Assembly (NCBI GenBank): GCA_944359025.1
Contig: CALVSM010000004.1
Location: 1-32,839 of the forward strand
Length of the DNA: 32,839 nucleotides
Origin: an uncultured Bacilli bacterium
Lineage (GTDB): Bacteria; Bacillota_I; Bacilli_A; RF39; UBA660
Direction of reading: 5' to 3'
The notes below the pieces were generated by a model. It was given only the letters and a program-made list of their open reading frames with translations. It did not search any database and was not told the DNA's origin. Below, piece after piece: positions 18,102 to 29,558 of the stretch. Both the position numbers and the translations under genes were made by a program. Position 1 is the stretch's first letter; the number at the start of each line of letters is the position of its first letter.

Positions 18102-19292
18102 TTATTCTAATTCTTTTTCAATTAGCTTTTTATAAGCGGTCACGCCAGGTTGATTGAAAGGGTTAACATTTAATAAATAGCCACCTGTCGCTGCTGCAAC
18201 TTCAAAAAAATATATCAAAGTTCCTAAATTATATTCATTTAGTTCATCAATTAAAATTATATTACTTTCAATATCGGCATCTAAATGTGCAAAGGCAACT
18301 TGTTTTAAAGCTATCATATTGATATCTTCAATATTTTTCTTAAGTAAACTACATTTTAAATTACCTTTTTTTTCTATTCCAATAACAGTTTCAAAAATAA
18401 TTGGGTTTCCTTCTTGATAAAATTGCCCAAGCGAATGTAAATCTCTAGTATTATTAGAAGCAATTGGTAAAATGCCATTTTTATTTTTACCTTGAGTTTC
18501 GCCAAATAATTGCTTAAGCCATTCGGCAAAATATTCAAGTTTTGGTTCGTAGAAGGTAAAAGATTCAACTAATTTTCCTTCATTATATAAAGTATCTCTT
18601 ATAATAGCATATTTAAAAGCTTGATCAATATTACAATTTCTCGCTCCTAATAAAAGTTGGTCAATATCGATTCCCGCTACACTAATAGGTAATAGTCCAA
18701 CAGCTGTTAAAACGGAATATCTACCACCAATTTGTTCAGGAACAACAAAAGAAGGATAATTTTTTTGTTTAATCAATTCTCTTAAACTGCCTTTTAAAGG
18801 GTCAGTTGTAATAATAATGCGTTTTTGTAATTCATCAGTACTATATTTTTCCTGCATTTTTTTATATATTAAATCGAAAGCAATGCTAGGCTCTAAAGTG
18901 GTACCAGATTTAGAAATAACATTAACATAAGTATTTTTGTTTTCCATATATTTTAGTAATTCTATTAAATATTGTTCCGATAAAGAAGTGCCAGCAAAAA
19001 CAATTTCGGGTTTATTTTTTATAAAATAAGGACTTAATGCTGTAATAATTGCTTTTGCTCCTAAAAACGAACCACCTATACCGATAATGATAAATAATTC
19101 GGCATCTTTTCTAATATCATTACTTAATTTTTTAATTTTAGTTAGTTCTTCTTCTGTAATACATTTATCGATATCATACCAATCTAGCATTTCGCCACCA
19201 TTATTAAGTTTTATTTTAATATCTTTAATTTTTTCTTCATATGATTGATAATTTTTATTTTTAATATAAGTAGAAAAATCAGTTTTTAACAT
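18102..19292 (-). CDS. pgi: Glucose-6-phosphate isomerase
   Basis: Interconverts glucose-6-phosphate and fructose-6-phosphate in glycolysis. At 396 residues it is about 50 shorter than the Bacillus enzyme. Visible are the substrate-loop IIIGIGGSFLGAKA, the phosphate-binding NVISKSGTTLEPSIAF, the first signature PEQIGGRYSVLTAVG, and the C-terminal NPFNQPGVTAYKKL with the expected Lys. The C-terminal signature has Thr where Glu is usual. ATG follows TTAGGAGG; the start overlaps the end of the glucan synthase by 14 bases, so the two are translationally coupled. Together they link hexose phosphate supply with glucan synthesis, as inference. Confidence 0.95.
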   Translation of the reverse strand: MLKTDFSTYIKNKNYQSYEEKIKDIKIKLNNGGEMLDWYDIDKCITEEELTKIKKLSNDIRKDAELFIIIGIGGSFLGAKAIITALSPYFIKNKPEIVFAGTSLSEQYLIELLKYMENKNTYVNVISKSGTTLEPSIAFDLIYKKMQEKYSTDELQKRIIITTDPLKGSLRELIKQKNYPSFVVPEQIGGRYSVLTAVGLLPISVAGIDIDQLLLGARNCNIDQAFKYAIIRDTLYNEGKLVESFTFYEPKLEYFAEWLKQLFGETQGKNKNGILPIASNNTRDLHSLGQFYQEGNPIIFETVIGIEKKGNLKCSLLKKNIEDINMIALKQVAFAHLDADIESNIILIDELNEYNLGTLIYFFEVAAATGGYLLNVNPFNQPGVTAYKKLIEKELE

Positions 19293-22200
19293 TTTTACCT
19301 CCTAAATTAACCGTAACATTGTGAATTTTTTCATCATTAATTAAAGGAATATAATCTTCTTTAATTTTTTTACCATCTAATATAATAGTTTTTTTACCAG
19401 TAAGGTTAATTGTTATATTATAAGTTGTGTTGTGGTATTTATAAGTTATAGTATACTCTTGAAAATCATCTGGTAGATGGGGGTTAATATATAATTTATT
19501 GCCTTGTTTATTAAAGCCTAAAATATCAATTAAACCAACGCGGTAAAACCAACCGGCACTACCAGTGTACCAACTCCAACCACCTTTGGCTTTAAAATTA
19601 TCATTACTATAGATATCAGCTGCGATGACATATGGCTCAAGTTGATATGTATCACAATCATTTTTGGTTTTAGTTCTTTCAATCGGGTTAATCATTTGAA
19701 AAATACGATAAGCTTCATCATAATTACCAGTTTTAATTAAAGCTTGAATATACCAAGCAACAGCATGCGTATATTGTCCACCATTTTCTCTAATACCTTC
19801 AGGATAATTCATAATATATCCAGGGTTATCTTTGTTTTTATTAAAAGGTGGCCATAATAATTTAACGATATTTAAATTTTTATCGACTAATTTTTTATCG
19901 ACATTATTTAAAATAGAGGGTATTTGATTAGAATCGGCAATATTTGTTAAAATAGCAAAACTTTGGGAAATTAAATCAATTTGACATTCTAAATTATCTT
20001 TAGAACCTATTTTAGAACCATTGTCGAAGAAAGCTCTTAAATAATATTCGCCGTCCCAAGCATTATTTAATAAAGCATTTTTAAGATTTTTATTAAATTC
20101 TTTCCATTCTAAATCTTTAAATTTTTTATTATGTTTTTTACTAAAATCGATAAATTTTTCAACTATTTGGTATAAGAAAAATCCTAACCAAACACTAGTG
20201 CCTAAACCTTTTTCGCCAACTTTATTCATTCCGTCGTTCCAGTCTCCCCCTCTAATAAGTGGTAGACCGTTTGTTCCGATTTCTTTTTTGGCTAATTCTA
20301 AAGCTAGCAAACAGTGTTCATAAAGAGAAGCTGTTTTTTCAGTATAAGAAAATTCCATACCTTTTTCCATTTCTTTTTCTAAAAGTAAAGGGCCATCAAC
20401 AAAACATACTTGTTCATCTAATATAGTATAATCTTCAGTTATTTTTAAATATTCACTAGTAGCATAAACAAGCCATAGATAATCATCTTTATATTTAGAG
20501 CGTAGACCAAATTTGCTTTCTTTGTGCCACCAATGTAACACATCGCCTTCTAAAAATTGATGTTTAGCATTAATTAAAATTTGGTTTCTAGTTATTTCAG
20601 GATGAATTAAACAAATATTCATCGAATCTTGTAATTGATCGCGATAACCAAAAGCACCGCCAACTTGATAAAAACCAGCTTTAGCATAAAGTCTAGAAGT
20701 TATTGTTTGATAAGCTAACCATCCGTTTAACATATAATTAAAACTATCATCTTTAGTTTTTACTTGGATAACATCTAACATATCTTGCCAATAATTAGTA
20801 ACATTTCTTTCTTCATTTTTAATTTTATTAATTGAATTATATTCTTTTAATAATTTATCTACATTATCTTCAAAAGTAGCAGCTAAAATAAAACAAACTT
20901 CTTTTTCACTATTTTCTTTAATATCGATAGTTACTTCTAATTCTTTTGATAAAATTCTTTTAATATTTACATTTTCAATTGGTAAATTACAACTCATTAT
21001 AGTAACTAAATCAGAAAAATGTTGACTATATTTATTTTTTAAAATAATGCTATTTAAGTCTTTATTAAAGTCACTTAAAATATAACGACTAGTTTTCTCT
21101 TCCGTAACACCTAAACAAGGGTTTATCCAATATTTTAAATTGATTTTTTCATCTTTACCATTATTTTTAATTTTTAAAAGATAAAATTTAATTGGTTTAT
21201 CCGTTGCGACAAATTGCGTTAATTTAAGTTCTAAATTTTGATAATTGGCTAAAAAAGTTATTTTACCAAAAGTAATTTCTGATATTTGATATTTTAAATG
21301 AACATTATTTATTTTTATTCCTTCTGATAAATCTAATAATAAAGGATCATTTGTCCAAGAGGTTAATTTATATTCGCGACTATTTTTAAAATAAGTGAAC
21401 CCTGTTTGATTATTAGAAATGATACTACCAAAATCTTTATTTGCCAAAATATTACACCAAATTAAAGGCGTATCAGGGTTAGTAATAACATATTCTTTAC
21501 CATCATTACTAAAACCGCCATATTCGTTATAAAAACTTAAATTTTTAGGATATTTTATTGGTAAACTATCTTCTTTTTTAACATTTTCACTCCGACTAAT
21601 TGTATTTAATTTTTGTAAATCATTAACAAATTCTTCTAAAGAATGAAAATTATTACTGTTAATATAAATTCTAGCTGTTGTTTTAAATAAATTTATTTCA
21701 TCTTCATTAACATCATCAGGGTTAATTATATAAATATTTCCTGGAGTTTTATTGAAACTATTTAAAGCATACATATGGTATTTTTCATTGTCGATTTCTT
21801 CATTGATGATTTTTTTATCTTGTTCGATATAGCTATTTAAAATAATTAAATCGATAAAGATAGATTTACTTTTATAATATTCAAAAGCGTGTAATAATTC
21901 TTTTACTAAACTTAAGTTATCTAGACTTATTACTTCTAAAAAAACGATTGGACGGTCACCAGAAATACCAAATTTCCACAACCCTGTTTGATTTAAATGA
22001 TTATTTTTTAATATTTCTTTACGTTCGTTAGTGATACTGATATGACTAGTTTGATATAAATAATTAAGCATTGTATTATAAAGACGCATATCATGACCGG
22101 TAATATTGACCATTTTATTTGTAACATTACTCATAATTGTCGCTACTGTAAAAGCTTTTTCCATAATAATATCTGAATTAGAAAATGTTTTTACTATTTC

Positions 22201-25200
22201 TAATACTTGTTCTTTAGATTTACCAAAACCATTGATAAAATAAACTGTTTTCTCACTATTCGGTTTAATTTTAATGTTACTTCTTAAACTTATAATTGGA
22301 TCGATACATGTGCCCGTTTGATTACTTAATTTTTTATCCAAACCAACTGGGTTAGTACCATTATGATTACGGCCAATAAAGTTATTGCGATTAGTCTCGA
22401 AACTAATTTCATTATCCGTTAATAATTTATTTACCAAATAATAAGTCGTATCGTTATCTCTTAATTTACGGTGCATAATGACAGCTTTAGTATCTTCGTC
22501 ATATTCACTTTGGACAAATAGATTTTGAAAAGTTTTATGACTTATATCGTCCATATTCTCACTTAATATTGGTTCAGTATAAGTAGTTAATTCTAATAAT
22601 CTTTCTTTATCACTAGTATTTTTAAAAGTAATTTTTCTAATTTCCGCATGATGTGTTTTAGGCACAACTACTTCAGTAGTAGTAATAATATCATTATCTA
22701 ATCTAATGAATTTTATTTTATCTAAAGCAAAAACTACTTCGTATTTTTCCGGCATCTTATTAATTGGAGCATAGGTATTAGACCAAACTTTATTGCTATT
22801 TAAATCTTTAATATATAAGAAGATTCCATAATCTTGTTCAGTTATTTTACGATAACGATTTAGTTGAATTGTTCGATAACGACTAAAACCATTACCACGA
22901 TCATTCATAAAAACACTATATTTAGAATTAGATAAAACAGACACTTCTGGTAAAGTAGAAAGTTTGTGGAAAACACGGATATCATTGATAAATGTTTCTT
23001 TATCATAAGCATATTTTTTATATCTAGTTATGTTAACATCGATAATTGGTTTCAATTGAACTTTTTCTTTATTTAAAATTTCAAAGGCGTTGTTGTTAAT
23101 ATCATTAATAAAATATTTTTGAATAATATTATTTTTTAACGTGTTAGTAATGCTAGCTAAAATCATGCCTTGATGGTGCGCAAAATAAGAATAAACAACA
23201 GTTTTATCTTCTAAATCATAAGATTCATAAAAACCATATTTACCAATTAATTTTAATTTTTCTAATTTTTTCATATTAGTTAAAACTTCATTAGTAAATA
23301 AAGGTAACGCTAAAATAGAACTATATGGCGAAATAACGATGCGATTAGTAGATTCTTCTTGTAATTTTAAATAAGGTGTCGCAAAGGCTTTATATTTGTA
23401 ATTTTGTGAATCATCTAATTCATTATAAGCCGATTCAGAAATACCCCAAGGCATTTTTTTATTTACTTCTTTCATAAATTCTTTTTGGGCATAAAAAGCA
23501 AAATCATAACTTTCGTCGATTAAAGTATTATCATAAGTTGGAATAAAAATAAGCGGCATAAAATATTCAAAAGAAGTGCCTGACCAAGAAACTAAACCTT
23601 TTTTTCTTTTATAAGTTGTTAAAGTTTTATCTAAATTAAACCAATGTTTACTAGGAACGTCACCTTTAGCAATAGCTAAATAACTAGTAATTCTACTTTC
23701 ACTAGCAAATTTATTATAATTAAATGGTTCTAAAATACCTTCATCGACATTATATCCGATACTAAAAACATTATTATCATTATATAATTTAGCGAAGTCA
23801 GTATTTTCAATTATATTTTCTACTCTTTTAGCTAGATTTATATTGTTAATATCGTATAAAAATTCTTTAATTACAATTAAAGATGCTATTAAATTCCCAC
23901 TATCGACAGTCGATATAAAATGTGGCGTGATTATTTCTAATGTTGCGATACGATACCAATTATATAAATGACCGTACCATTTTGGTAATTTTTCTATACT
24001 TGTAATTATATTTTCCAAGTAATCATTAGTTTCTTTTTTATTAATAAAGCTTAATTCATAAGCTGATAAGATAGAAATTAAAGATAGACCGATATTAGTC
24101 GGTGATGTTTTATAGTCACTTTTCTTTTCTCTATTTAATTGATAATTATCAGGTATTAAATAATTATTTTCTTTTGTTAAATTTTCTTTGAAAAAATTCC
24201 ATGTTAATGTAGCAATATTATATAAATAATCATAATCATGTTTTTTAATTTTTTGTTTGCTTTTTTTAATATCGTCGCTTAAAGCATAAGCTAAAAATGG
24301 CGCAATTAAGAAAAATATTGCAATAATTAAACATTCTAAAGTGTTTTGACCGATAAAAATAGAAAATATAATTATCATTAAAGCGGCTAAATAATTTATC
24401 CAAAACTGTTTTAGATGGTTAGTAAGAGTAGTTTTAACTGTTTTAGCGGCATCTTCGGCAGTCATCCATTGTAATAAATGTTTTTTACTAATCATTCGAT
24501 AAATTGCTGTTATAAAAGATTTGATATATAAATAAGCATTATAAGGAATACAAGTAAAAACTGATAAAGTTCTTAAGATAAATGCTTGATAACCGAAAAC
24601 CATTATATTATAATATTTTAAATTTTTACTGTTTTTTCTTTGAATGGAAAATAATTGAATTATATAAGAAATAACTGGTAAAACTACTACAAAAATAACA
24701 AATAATAACCACCAATAAGGATGGATAATGGTTTTACAAGCTAAACAAAATAAAATTAACAATAAAGAAAAATCTAATAAACTTCTTCTAATATTATCGA
24801 TAATTTTAAATTTGCCTAATAAATTAATTGGGTTTTTATATTTTTTACCATTTACATCTTTTACTTTATTAAATATCCAGCCGATTATTTGCATATCTCC
24901 TCTTGCCCATCTAGAACGTCTTGTCGCGTCGACTAGAAATTTAGAAGGAAAATCATCAAATAATTCAATATCACTGACCACGCCACATCTTAAGTAATTT
25001 CCTTCTAATAAATCATGACTTAAAATAAGTTGGTTAGGAAATCTATCTTTTAAAATAGTTTGATAAACTTCTAAATCATAGATACCTTTACCGATAAAAC
25101 TTCCTTCATCAAAAACATCTTGATAAAAATTAGGTACAATAGTCGAATATGGATCTAAACCGCCAATTCCGGCAAATATTTGGGAAAATAAAGATTTATT

Positions 25201-26922
25201 TGTCGATTCGACATCGACACTAATTTTCGGTTGTAAAATTCCATAACCGTTAATAACTTTAGTTTTTTCTTTGTTTAAAATTGGTTTATTAATAGGATGA
25301 GCCATGGTTCCAACTAATTTTAAGGCGCTGTTTAAAATTAATTCAGTATCACTATCTAAAGTAATAACATATTTTATCTTATGTTTAAAATTAGCAAAAG
25401 TATGAATTTGAAACCATTTTTTCTTTTCTTCTTCGGTAAAATTATTTAAAATTAAATCATTAAAATGTAATAAAGCTCCTCTTTTTCTTTCAAAACCTAA
25501 AAAACTATTTTCACTTTCACTATAAAATCTTGAACGATAAGCAAAATAAAATATTTCTTCGCCATATTTTTTATTTAATTCTTTAACTTTTAAAACTCCA
25601 GCGTTTTTTATTTCCTCATCATTTTTAAACTTTTTAGATTTACATTCACAAGCATCACCAAGTAAAGTAAAATAAATATTTTTTGATTTATTAGCTAAAT
25701 AATAGGCTTCTAATTTTTTAAATATTTCTTCAACTTTTTCTTTATTTTTTAAAATTGTCGGTATAACCACCATTGTTTTACAATTTTTGGGGATACCTTT
25801 TTCAAAATCTAGTTTAGCTAAAGGTTTAGGTGGATAAAATTTAAGATATATTTTATTTAAAAAAGTTATGACAATTTCACTTGTTGGAATAATTAAAATA
25901 ATAAAACCTAACCATTTTAAATCGATAAAATAATTTGTTAAAAATAAAGTTAACAATATCGTAATTAAACTTATTAAAAATAGATAAATAATTGTCCTTG
26001 TTTTTAATTTGTTCTTTTTAAAAAGCAAATTACCAATATTTTGATCATTGTTAATTAATTTAAGCGCTAAATCATAAGGAGTTGTTTTATTTTTTTTAGC
26101 TTGCTTAATTAATTGATAACGATACATATTTTTCGTTTCTAAAGTCATCATATCGTAATATGGATCTTTATTTAATATTTTTTCAACGTCACAAAGATTA
26201 CGATTTAAGTTTTCTAATTCAATATTATCTATTTGTTTTAAACTATAAAATATGTTAGCAACTAAAATATTATTATTAGTATTACTTAAATGTTCTTTAT
26301 TGATGATATCTTTTAATGACATTTTTTTATTTTCTAATAATTTATTGAATTGTTTAAAAAACAAATTAGTATTGTTACCTAAATTTTTGATATTATCGTT
26401 AAAATAAGTAATGGCGAAAGAAGAATTATAAAAATCATCATATAGATAGTTAGCTAATTCAATTTTTTTAAATTTACTATCTTGTTTTAATTTGGCAATT
26501 AATTTTTCTATTTTTTCTTTTTCTTTTAACTCATTTTTTTCTTTTAAACAAACTTCACTTAATTTATCGATAAGAATAATTGCTAAAGTGATAGGTATAA
26601 TTTTAATTTCTTGATAGTTAAGATGAATCTTATTATTTTTACAATAATCTTTAATATTTTCAATTAAGGTTTCTTGCTCAATTTTATAATTTCTAAATTC
26701 TAAAATATGCTCTAAAATATTAATTAAATTGATATTTTTATAAAGATATTGATTTTCTTTTTTATTTTTATAAAATTGTTTGATATTATTTTCTTTTTCC
26801 GCAATTAAATAATAATTATCGACGATCCATTCATTAGTAATACCAATAAAATAATGTTGTTTAGTTATTTTAACTAATTCATTATAGTATTTTGTAATTA
26901 TTTTAAAATTGTTTTGTTTCAT
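19279..26922 (-). CDS. Cyclic beta-1,2-glucan synthase, three-module (GT84-GH189-GH94 type)
   Basis: Very large membrane enzyme (2547 residues) of the NdvB/Cgs type, which polymerises glucose from UDP-glucose into beta-1,2-glucan, cyclises it and trims its length. Residues 1-305 are soluble and helical. Membrane segments lie at about 309-330, 337-355, 718-757 and 846-882. Between the second and third is the glycosyltransferase with VITLDSDTEL (D523, D525), HDLLEG (636-641) and the RRSRWARGD motif (668-676). The middle domain has GHLYNWYRIATLEI and FISTVDSGNL (near 1000), as in the transglycosylase module of known synthases. Two supersandwich-type regions follow, and the C-terminus is a GH94 barrel with GGDWNDGMN (2225-2233; D2230 is the probable general acid). 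No frameshift is seen. It starts 27 bases after the DNA glycosylase gene, with a weak GGGA ribosome site. Such proteins are best known from Rhizobium, Agrobacterium and Brucella. Confidence 0.88.
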   Translation of the reverse strand: MKQNNFKIITKYYNELVKITKQHYFIGITNEWIVDNYYLIAEKENNIKQFYKNKKENQYLYKNINLINILEHILEFRNYKIEQETLIENIKDYCKNNKIHLNYQEIKIIPITLAIILIDKLSEVCLKEKNELKEKEKIEKLIAKLKQDSKFKKIELANYLYDDFYNSSFAITYFNDNIKNLGNNTNLFFKQFNKLLENKKMSLKDIINKEHLSNTNNNILVANIFYSLKQIDNIELENLNRNLCDVEKILNKDPYYDMMTLETKNMYRYQLIKQAKKNKTTPYDLALKLINNDQNIGNLLFKKNKLKTRTIIYLFLISLITILLTLFLTNYFIDLKWLGFIILIIPTSEIVITFLNKIYLKFYPPKPLAKLDFEKGIPKNCKTMVVIPTILKNKEKVEEIFKKLEAYYLANKSKNIYFTLLGDACECKSKKFKNDEEIKNAGVLKVKELNKKYGEEIFYFAYRSRFYSESENSFLGFERKRGALLHFNDLILNNFTEEEKKKWFQIHTFANFKHKIKYVITLDSDTELILNSALKLVGTMAHPINKPILNKEKTKVINGYGILQPKISVDVESTNKSLFSQIFAGIGGLDPYSTIVPNFYQDVFDEGSFIGKGIYDLEVYQTILKDRFPNQLILSHDLLEGNYLRCGVVSDIELFDDFPSKFLVDATRRSRWARGDMQIIGWIFNKVKDVNGKKYKNPINLLGKFKIIDNIRRSLLDFSLLLILFCLACKTIIHPYWWLLFVIFVVVLPVISYIIQLFSIQRKNSKNLKYYNIMVFGYQAFILRTLSVFTCIPYNAYLYIKSFITAIYRMISKKHLLQWMTAEDAAKTVKTTLTNHLKQFWINYLAALMIIIFSIFIGQNTLECLIIAIFFLIAPFLAYALSDDIKKSKQKIKKHDYDYLYNIATLTWNFFKENLTKENNYLIPDNYQLNREKKSDYKTSPTNIGLSLISILSAYELSFINKKETNDYLENIITSIEKLPKWYGHLYNWYRIATLEIITPHFISTVDSGNLIASLIVIKEFLYDINNINLAKRVENIIENTDFAKLYNDNNVFSIGYNVDEGILEPFNYNKFASESRITSYLAIAKGDVPSKHWFNLDKTLTTYKRKKGLVSWSGTSFEYFMPLIFIPTYDNTLIDESYDFAFYAQKEFMKEVNKKMPWGISESAYNELDDSQNYKYKAFATPYLKLQEESTNRIVISPYSSILALPLFTNEVLTNMKKLEKLKLIGKYGFYESYDLEDKTVVYSYFAHHQGMILASITNTLKNNIIQKYFINDINNNAFEILNKEKVQLKPIIDVNITRYKKYAYDKETFINDIRVFHKLSTLPEVSVLSNSKYSVFMNDRGNGFSRYRTIQLNRYRKITEQDYGIFLYIKDLNSNKVWSNTYAPINKMPEKYEVVFALDKIKFIRLDNDIITTTEVVVPKTHHAEIRKITFKNTSDKERLLELTTYTEPILSENMDDISHKTFQNLFVQSEYDEDTKAVIMHRKLRDNDTTYYLVNKLLTDNEISFETNRNNFIGRNHNGTNPVGLDKKLSNQTGTCIDPIISLRSNIKIKPNSEKTVYFINGFGKSKEQVLEIVKTFSNSDIIMEKAFTVATIMSNVTNKMVNITGHDMRLYNTMLNYLYQTSHISITNERKEILKNNHLNQTGLWKFGISGDRPIVFLEVISLDNLSLVKELLHAFEYYKSKSIFIDLIILNSYIEQDKKIINEEIDNEKYHMYALNSFNKTPGNIYIINPDDVNEDEINLFKTTARIYINSNNFHSLEEFVNDLQKLNTISRSENVKKEDSLPIKYPKNLSFYNEYGGFSNDGKEYVITNPDTPLIWCNILANKDFGSIISNNQTGFTYFKNSREYKLTSWTNDPLLLDLSEGIKINNVHLKYQISEITFGKITFLANYQNLELKLTQFVATDKPIKFYLLKIKNNGKDEKINLKYWINPCLGVTEEKTSRYILSDFNKDLNSIILKNKYSQHFSDLVTIMSCNLPIENVNIKRILSKELEVTIDIKENSEKEVCFILAATFEDNVDKLLKEYNSINKIKNEERNVTNYWQDMLDVIQVKTKDDSFNYMLNGWLAYQTITSRLYAKAGFYQVGGAFGYRDQLQDSMNICLIHPEITRNQILINAKHQFLEGDVLHWWHKESKFGLRSKYKDDYLWLVYATSEYLKITEDYTILDEQVCFVDGPLLLEKEMEKGMEFSYTEKTASLYEHCLLALELAKKEIGTNGLPLIRGGDWNDGMNKVGEKGLGTSVWLGFFLYQIVEKFIDFSKKHNKKFKDLEWKEFNKNLKNALLNNAWDGEYYLRAFFDNGSKIGSKDNLECQIDLISQSFAILTNIADSNQIPSILNNVDKKLVDKNLNIVKLLWPPFNKNKDNPGYIMNYPEGIRENGGQYTHAVAWYIQALIKTGNYDEAYRIFQMINPIERTKTKNDCDTYQLEPYVIAADIYSNDNFKAKGGWSWYTGSAGWFYRVGLIDILGFNKQGNKLYINPHLPDDFQEYTITYKYHNTTYNITINLTGKKTIILDGKKIKEDYIPLINDEKIHNVTVNLGGKNVKN

Positions 26923-26949
26923 ACAATCCCTACTTTCAATTATAAAAAT

Positions 26950-27438
26950 TTATTTTGTAAGTTTTTTTATTTTTGTAAATTGTTTAATTAAATTTTCTAA
27001 AACATCCTTTTTACAATTAGCAGGTGAGGTTGATAATAATTTGATATCTTCAATATTAGTCTGTTTTAAGATATATTTTTGGTATAATTCATGAGCCTTA
27101 TTACCGTTAGTAAAAATATATTTTATTTTACTTTGCTTTATTATTTTCAAAATATCATTAGGAATAACATTTTTAATCGTATTATCACTTGAACCAGTTA
27201 TTTCACAACTTTTAATAACATCGAATAAAGCAATATGATTATTTAATAAAAATTGTTTTTTTTCTTCATTGGTTTTAAGACTAACTTCAAAAACAATTTC
27301 TATTACTTTCCAAAATTTATTTTTAGGATTACCATAATAGAAATTATTTTCTCTTGATTTAATAGAAGGAAAACTTCCTAGTATTAATACGATACTATTT
27401 TTATCATAAATTGGTTTTAAAGGATGTATAATATTCAT
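26950..27438 (-). CDS. DNA-deoxyinosine/uracil glycosylase, UDG superfamily (family 6-like)
   Basis: Base-excision repair enzyme removing deaminated bases, probably hypoxanthine. 162 residues. The N-terminal active-site block [21 protein letters not shown] and FWKVIEIVF, then [17 protein letters not shown], and the C-terminal LLSTSPAN fit the family annotated as DNA-deoxyinosine glycosylase better than Mug or Ung. It starts with ATG behind AGGTGAG. It is the first gene of a leftward unit with the glucan synthase and is divergent from uvrB, another repair gene. Confidence 0.8.
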   Translation of the reverse strand: MNIIHPLKPIYDKNSIVLILGSFPSIKSRENNFYYGNPKNKFWKVIEIVFEVSLKTNEEKKQFLLNNHIALFDVIKSCEITGSSDNTIKNVIPNDILKIIKQSKIKYIFTNGNKAHELYQKYILKQTNIEDIKLLSTSPANCKKDVLENLIKQFTKIKKLTK

Positions 27439-27453
27439 TGTCTCACCTATCTA

Positions 27454-27514
27454 ATTATATCATATTTGTCAAAAGAAAAAAAATATTGTTTTTTCTTTGT
27501 TTTTATTGTATCAT
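27454..27514. promoter_or_regulatory. Divergent promoters for the glycosylase operon and uvrB
   Basis: Leftward: an extended -10 TGATATAAT (TATAAT on the minus strand at 27454-27459) with no clear -35. Rightward: TTGTTT (27486-27491), 17-base spacer, TATCAT (27509-27514) preceded by TTG. I saw no LexA/SOS box in the short gap. Confidence 0.6.
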
Positions 27515-27534
27515 TTAGAAAGAGGCGATTTAAT

Positions 27535-29484
27535 ATGTTTGAATTAGTATCTCAATATCAACCAAGTGGCGATCAGCCACAAGCAATTGAAAAATTAGTT
27601 GAAGGAATTAATGATAATAAAAAATATCAAGTCCTATTAGGAGCAACTGGCACAGGTAAAACTTTTACAATCGCTAATGTTATAGCTAAAGTTAATAAAC
27701 CTACTTTAGTTTTAGCTCACAATAAAACATTAGCTGGACAATTATACGCCGAATTAAAAGAATTATTTCCCAATAATCATGTTGAATATTTTGTCTCATA
27801 CTATGACTATTATCAACCAGAAGCTTATGTAGCTAAAACTGATACTTATATTGAAAAAGATGCCGCAATTAACGATGAAATCGATGAATTAAGGCATTCT
27901 GCTACCGCATCTTTATTAAATTATCGCGATGTCATCGTTGTTGCATCAGTCTCTTGTATATATGGTATTGGGGAAAAAGAAGAATATAAAAATAAAATGT
28001 TAACTTTAACTGTTGGCGATAAGATAGAAAGAAATCAAGTTTTAGAAAAATTAGTAGAAATGTTATATGAAAGAAATAATTTAGATTTAAAAAGAGGTTC
28101 GTTTAGAGTAAGAGGCGATATTTTAGAAATCGTTCCTATTTCCCAACACAACCATGCTATTAGAATCGAATTTTTTGGCGATGAAATCGATAAAATAACG
28201 GAAGTAGATATTTTAACTGGTAAAATTATTTATAATAAAAAATCTATTTCAATATTTCCCGCTAGTCACTTTGTAACTAGCGAAGATAAATTAAAAATAG
28301 CTATTTCAAATATTCGTAAAGAATTAGAAGAACAATTAGCAAAATTTAAATCGGAAAATAAATTGTTAGAATATCAAAGATTACAAGAAAGAACAAATTA
28401 TGATTTAGAAATGTTAGAAGAAACGGGCTTTTGTCGCGGCGTAGAAAATTATTCTCGCCCTTTAGCTTTAAAAGAACCTGGGGCTACCCCTACTACATTA
28501 ATTGATTTTTTCGATAAAGACTTTTTAATGGTTGTCGATGAATCACATGTAACACTACCCCAAGTAAGAGGAATGTATAACGGGGACCGTGCTAGAAAAG
28601 AAGAATTAGTTAAATATGGGTTTAGATTACCTAGTGCTTTAGATAATCGACCTTTAAAATTTGCTGAATTTGAAGCTAAAATTAATCAAATTATCTGTGT
28701 TTCAGCTACTCCTGGTGATTATGAATTAGAAAAAACTAATCATCAATTTGTCGAACAAATTATAAGACCGACTGGCCTATTAGATCCTAAAATAACTGTT
28801 AAACCAGCTAAAGGCCAAATCGATGATTTAGTTAATGAAATTAATAATCAAATTAATAATAACGAAAGAACTTTAATTACTACTTTAACGATTCGGATGG
28901 CAGAAGAATTAACTAATTATTTAAAAAAATTAGATATTAAAGTCGCCTATTTACACACCGAAGTTAAAACTTTAGAACGATTAAAAATAATTGCTGATTT
29001 AAGAAAAGGTAAATACGATGTTTTAGTTGGCATTAACTTATTAAGAGAAGGTTTAGATATTCCTGAAGTAAGTTTAGTTGCCATATTAGATGCTGATAAA
29101 CAGGGCTTTTTAAGAAGTGAAAGAAGTTTAATTCAGACAATCGGTCGTGCGGCTAGAAACGCTAATGGAAAGGTTATTATGTATGCTGATACAATTAGTG
29201 AATCGATGGATAAAGCTATATTAGAAACTAATCGTCGTCGGGAAATACAAGAAAAATATAATTTAGAACATCATATTATTCCTAAAACTATTATCAAAGA
29301 AATCAGAGAAGTTGTTACTAACAATAAAGAAATTGAAAAAGAACCAAGTAAAATGAGTAAGAAAGATAAACAAAAATTAATGGTAGAAATTGAAAAAGAA
29401 ATGAAAGAAGCTGCTAAAAATTTAGATTTTGAAAGAGCTATGGAATTAAGGGATATTTTATTTGAATATAAAAGTTCCGATTGA
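27535..29484 (+). CDS. uvrB: Excinuclease ABC subunit B
   Basis: Damage-verification helicase of nucleotide excision repair, working with UvrA and UvrC. 649 residues. Walker A GATGTGKT (36-43), the beta-hairpin [13 protein letters not shown], the DESH box ([11 protein letters not shown]), helicase motif [11 protein letters not shown], and a C-terminal UVR motif ([25 protein letters not shown]). The ATG at 27535 with AGAGGCGA upstream gives the canonical [14 protein letters not shown] start; the longer reading from 27424 runs back through the promoter and is rejected. uvrA is not adjacent. No clear terminator follows. Confidence 0.97.
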   Translation: MFELVSQYQPSGDQPQAIEKLVEGINDNKKYQVLLGATGTGKTFTIANVIAKVNKPTLVLAHNKTLAGQLYAELKELFPNNHVEYFVSYYDYYQPEAYVAKTDTYIEKDAAINDEIDELRHSATASLLNYRDVIVVASVSCIYGIGEKEEYKNKMLTLTVGDKIERNQVLEKLVEMLYERNNLDLKRGSFRVRGDILEIVPISQHNHAIRIEFFGDEIDKITEVDILTGKIIYNKKSISIFPASHFVTSEDKLKIAISNIRKELEEQLAKFKSENKLLEYQRLQERTNYDLEMLEETGFCRGVENYSRPLALKEPGATPTTLIDFFDKDFLMVVDESHVTLPQVRGMYNGDRARKEELVKYGFRLPSALDNRPLKFAEFEAKINQIICVSATPGDYELEKTNHQFVEQIIRPTGLLDPKITVKPAKGQIDDLVNEINNQINNNERTLITTLTIRMAEELTNYLKKLDIKVAYLHTEVKTLERLKIIADLRKGKYDVLVGINLLREGLDIPEVSLVAILDADKQGFLRSERSLIQTIGRAARNANGKVIMYADTISESMDKAILETNRRREIQEKYNLEHHIIPKTIIKEIREVVTNNKEIEKEPSKMSKKDKQKLMVEIEKEMKEAAKNLDFERAMELRDILFEYKSSD

Positions 29485-29558
29485 TTTAAAAAATACATTA
29501 AAAAAGGAATTTTGTGATTTTTAGTATATAAAATGGTCGGAAAAATGTGATAAATTTA

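Noticed and set aside
27424-27534. N-terminal extension of UvrB by 37 residues
   Set aside because: It spans the divergent promoter region and is not part of the family; the ATG at 27535 has the ribosome site and canonical start.
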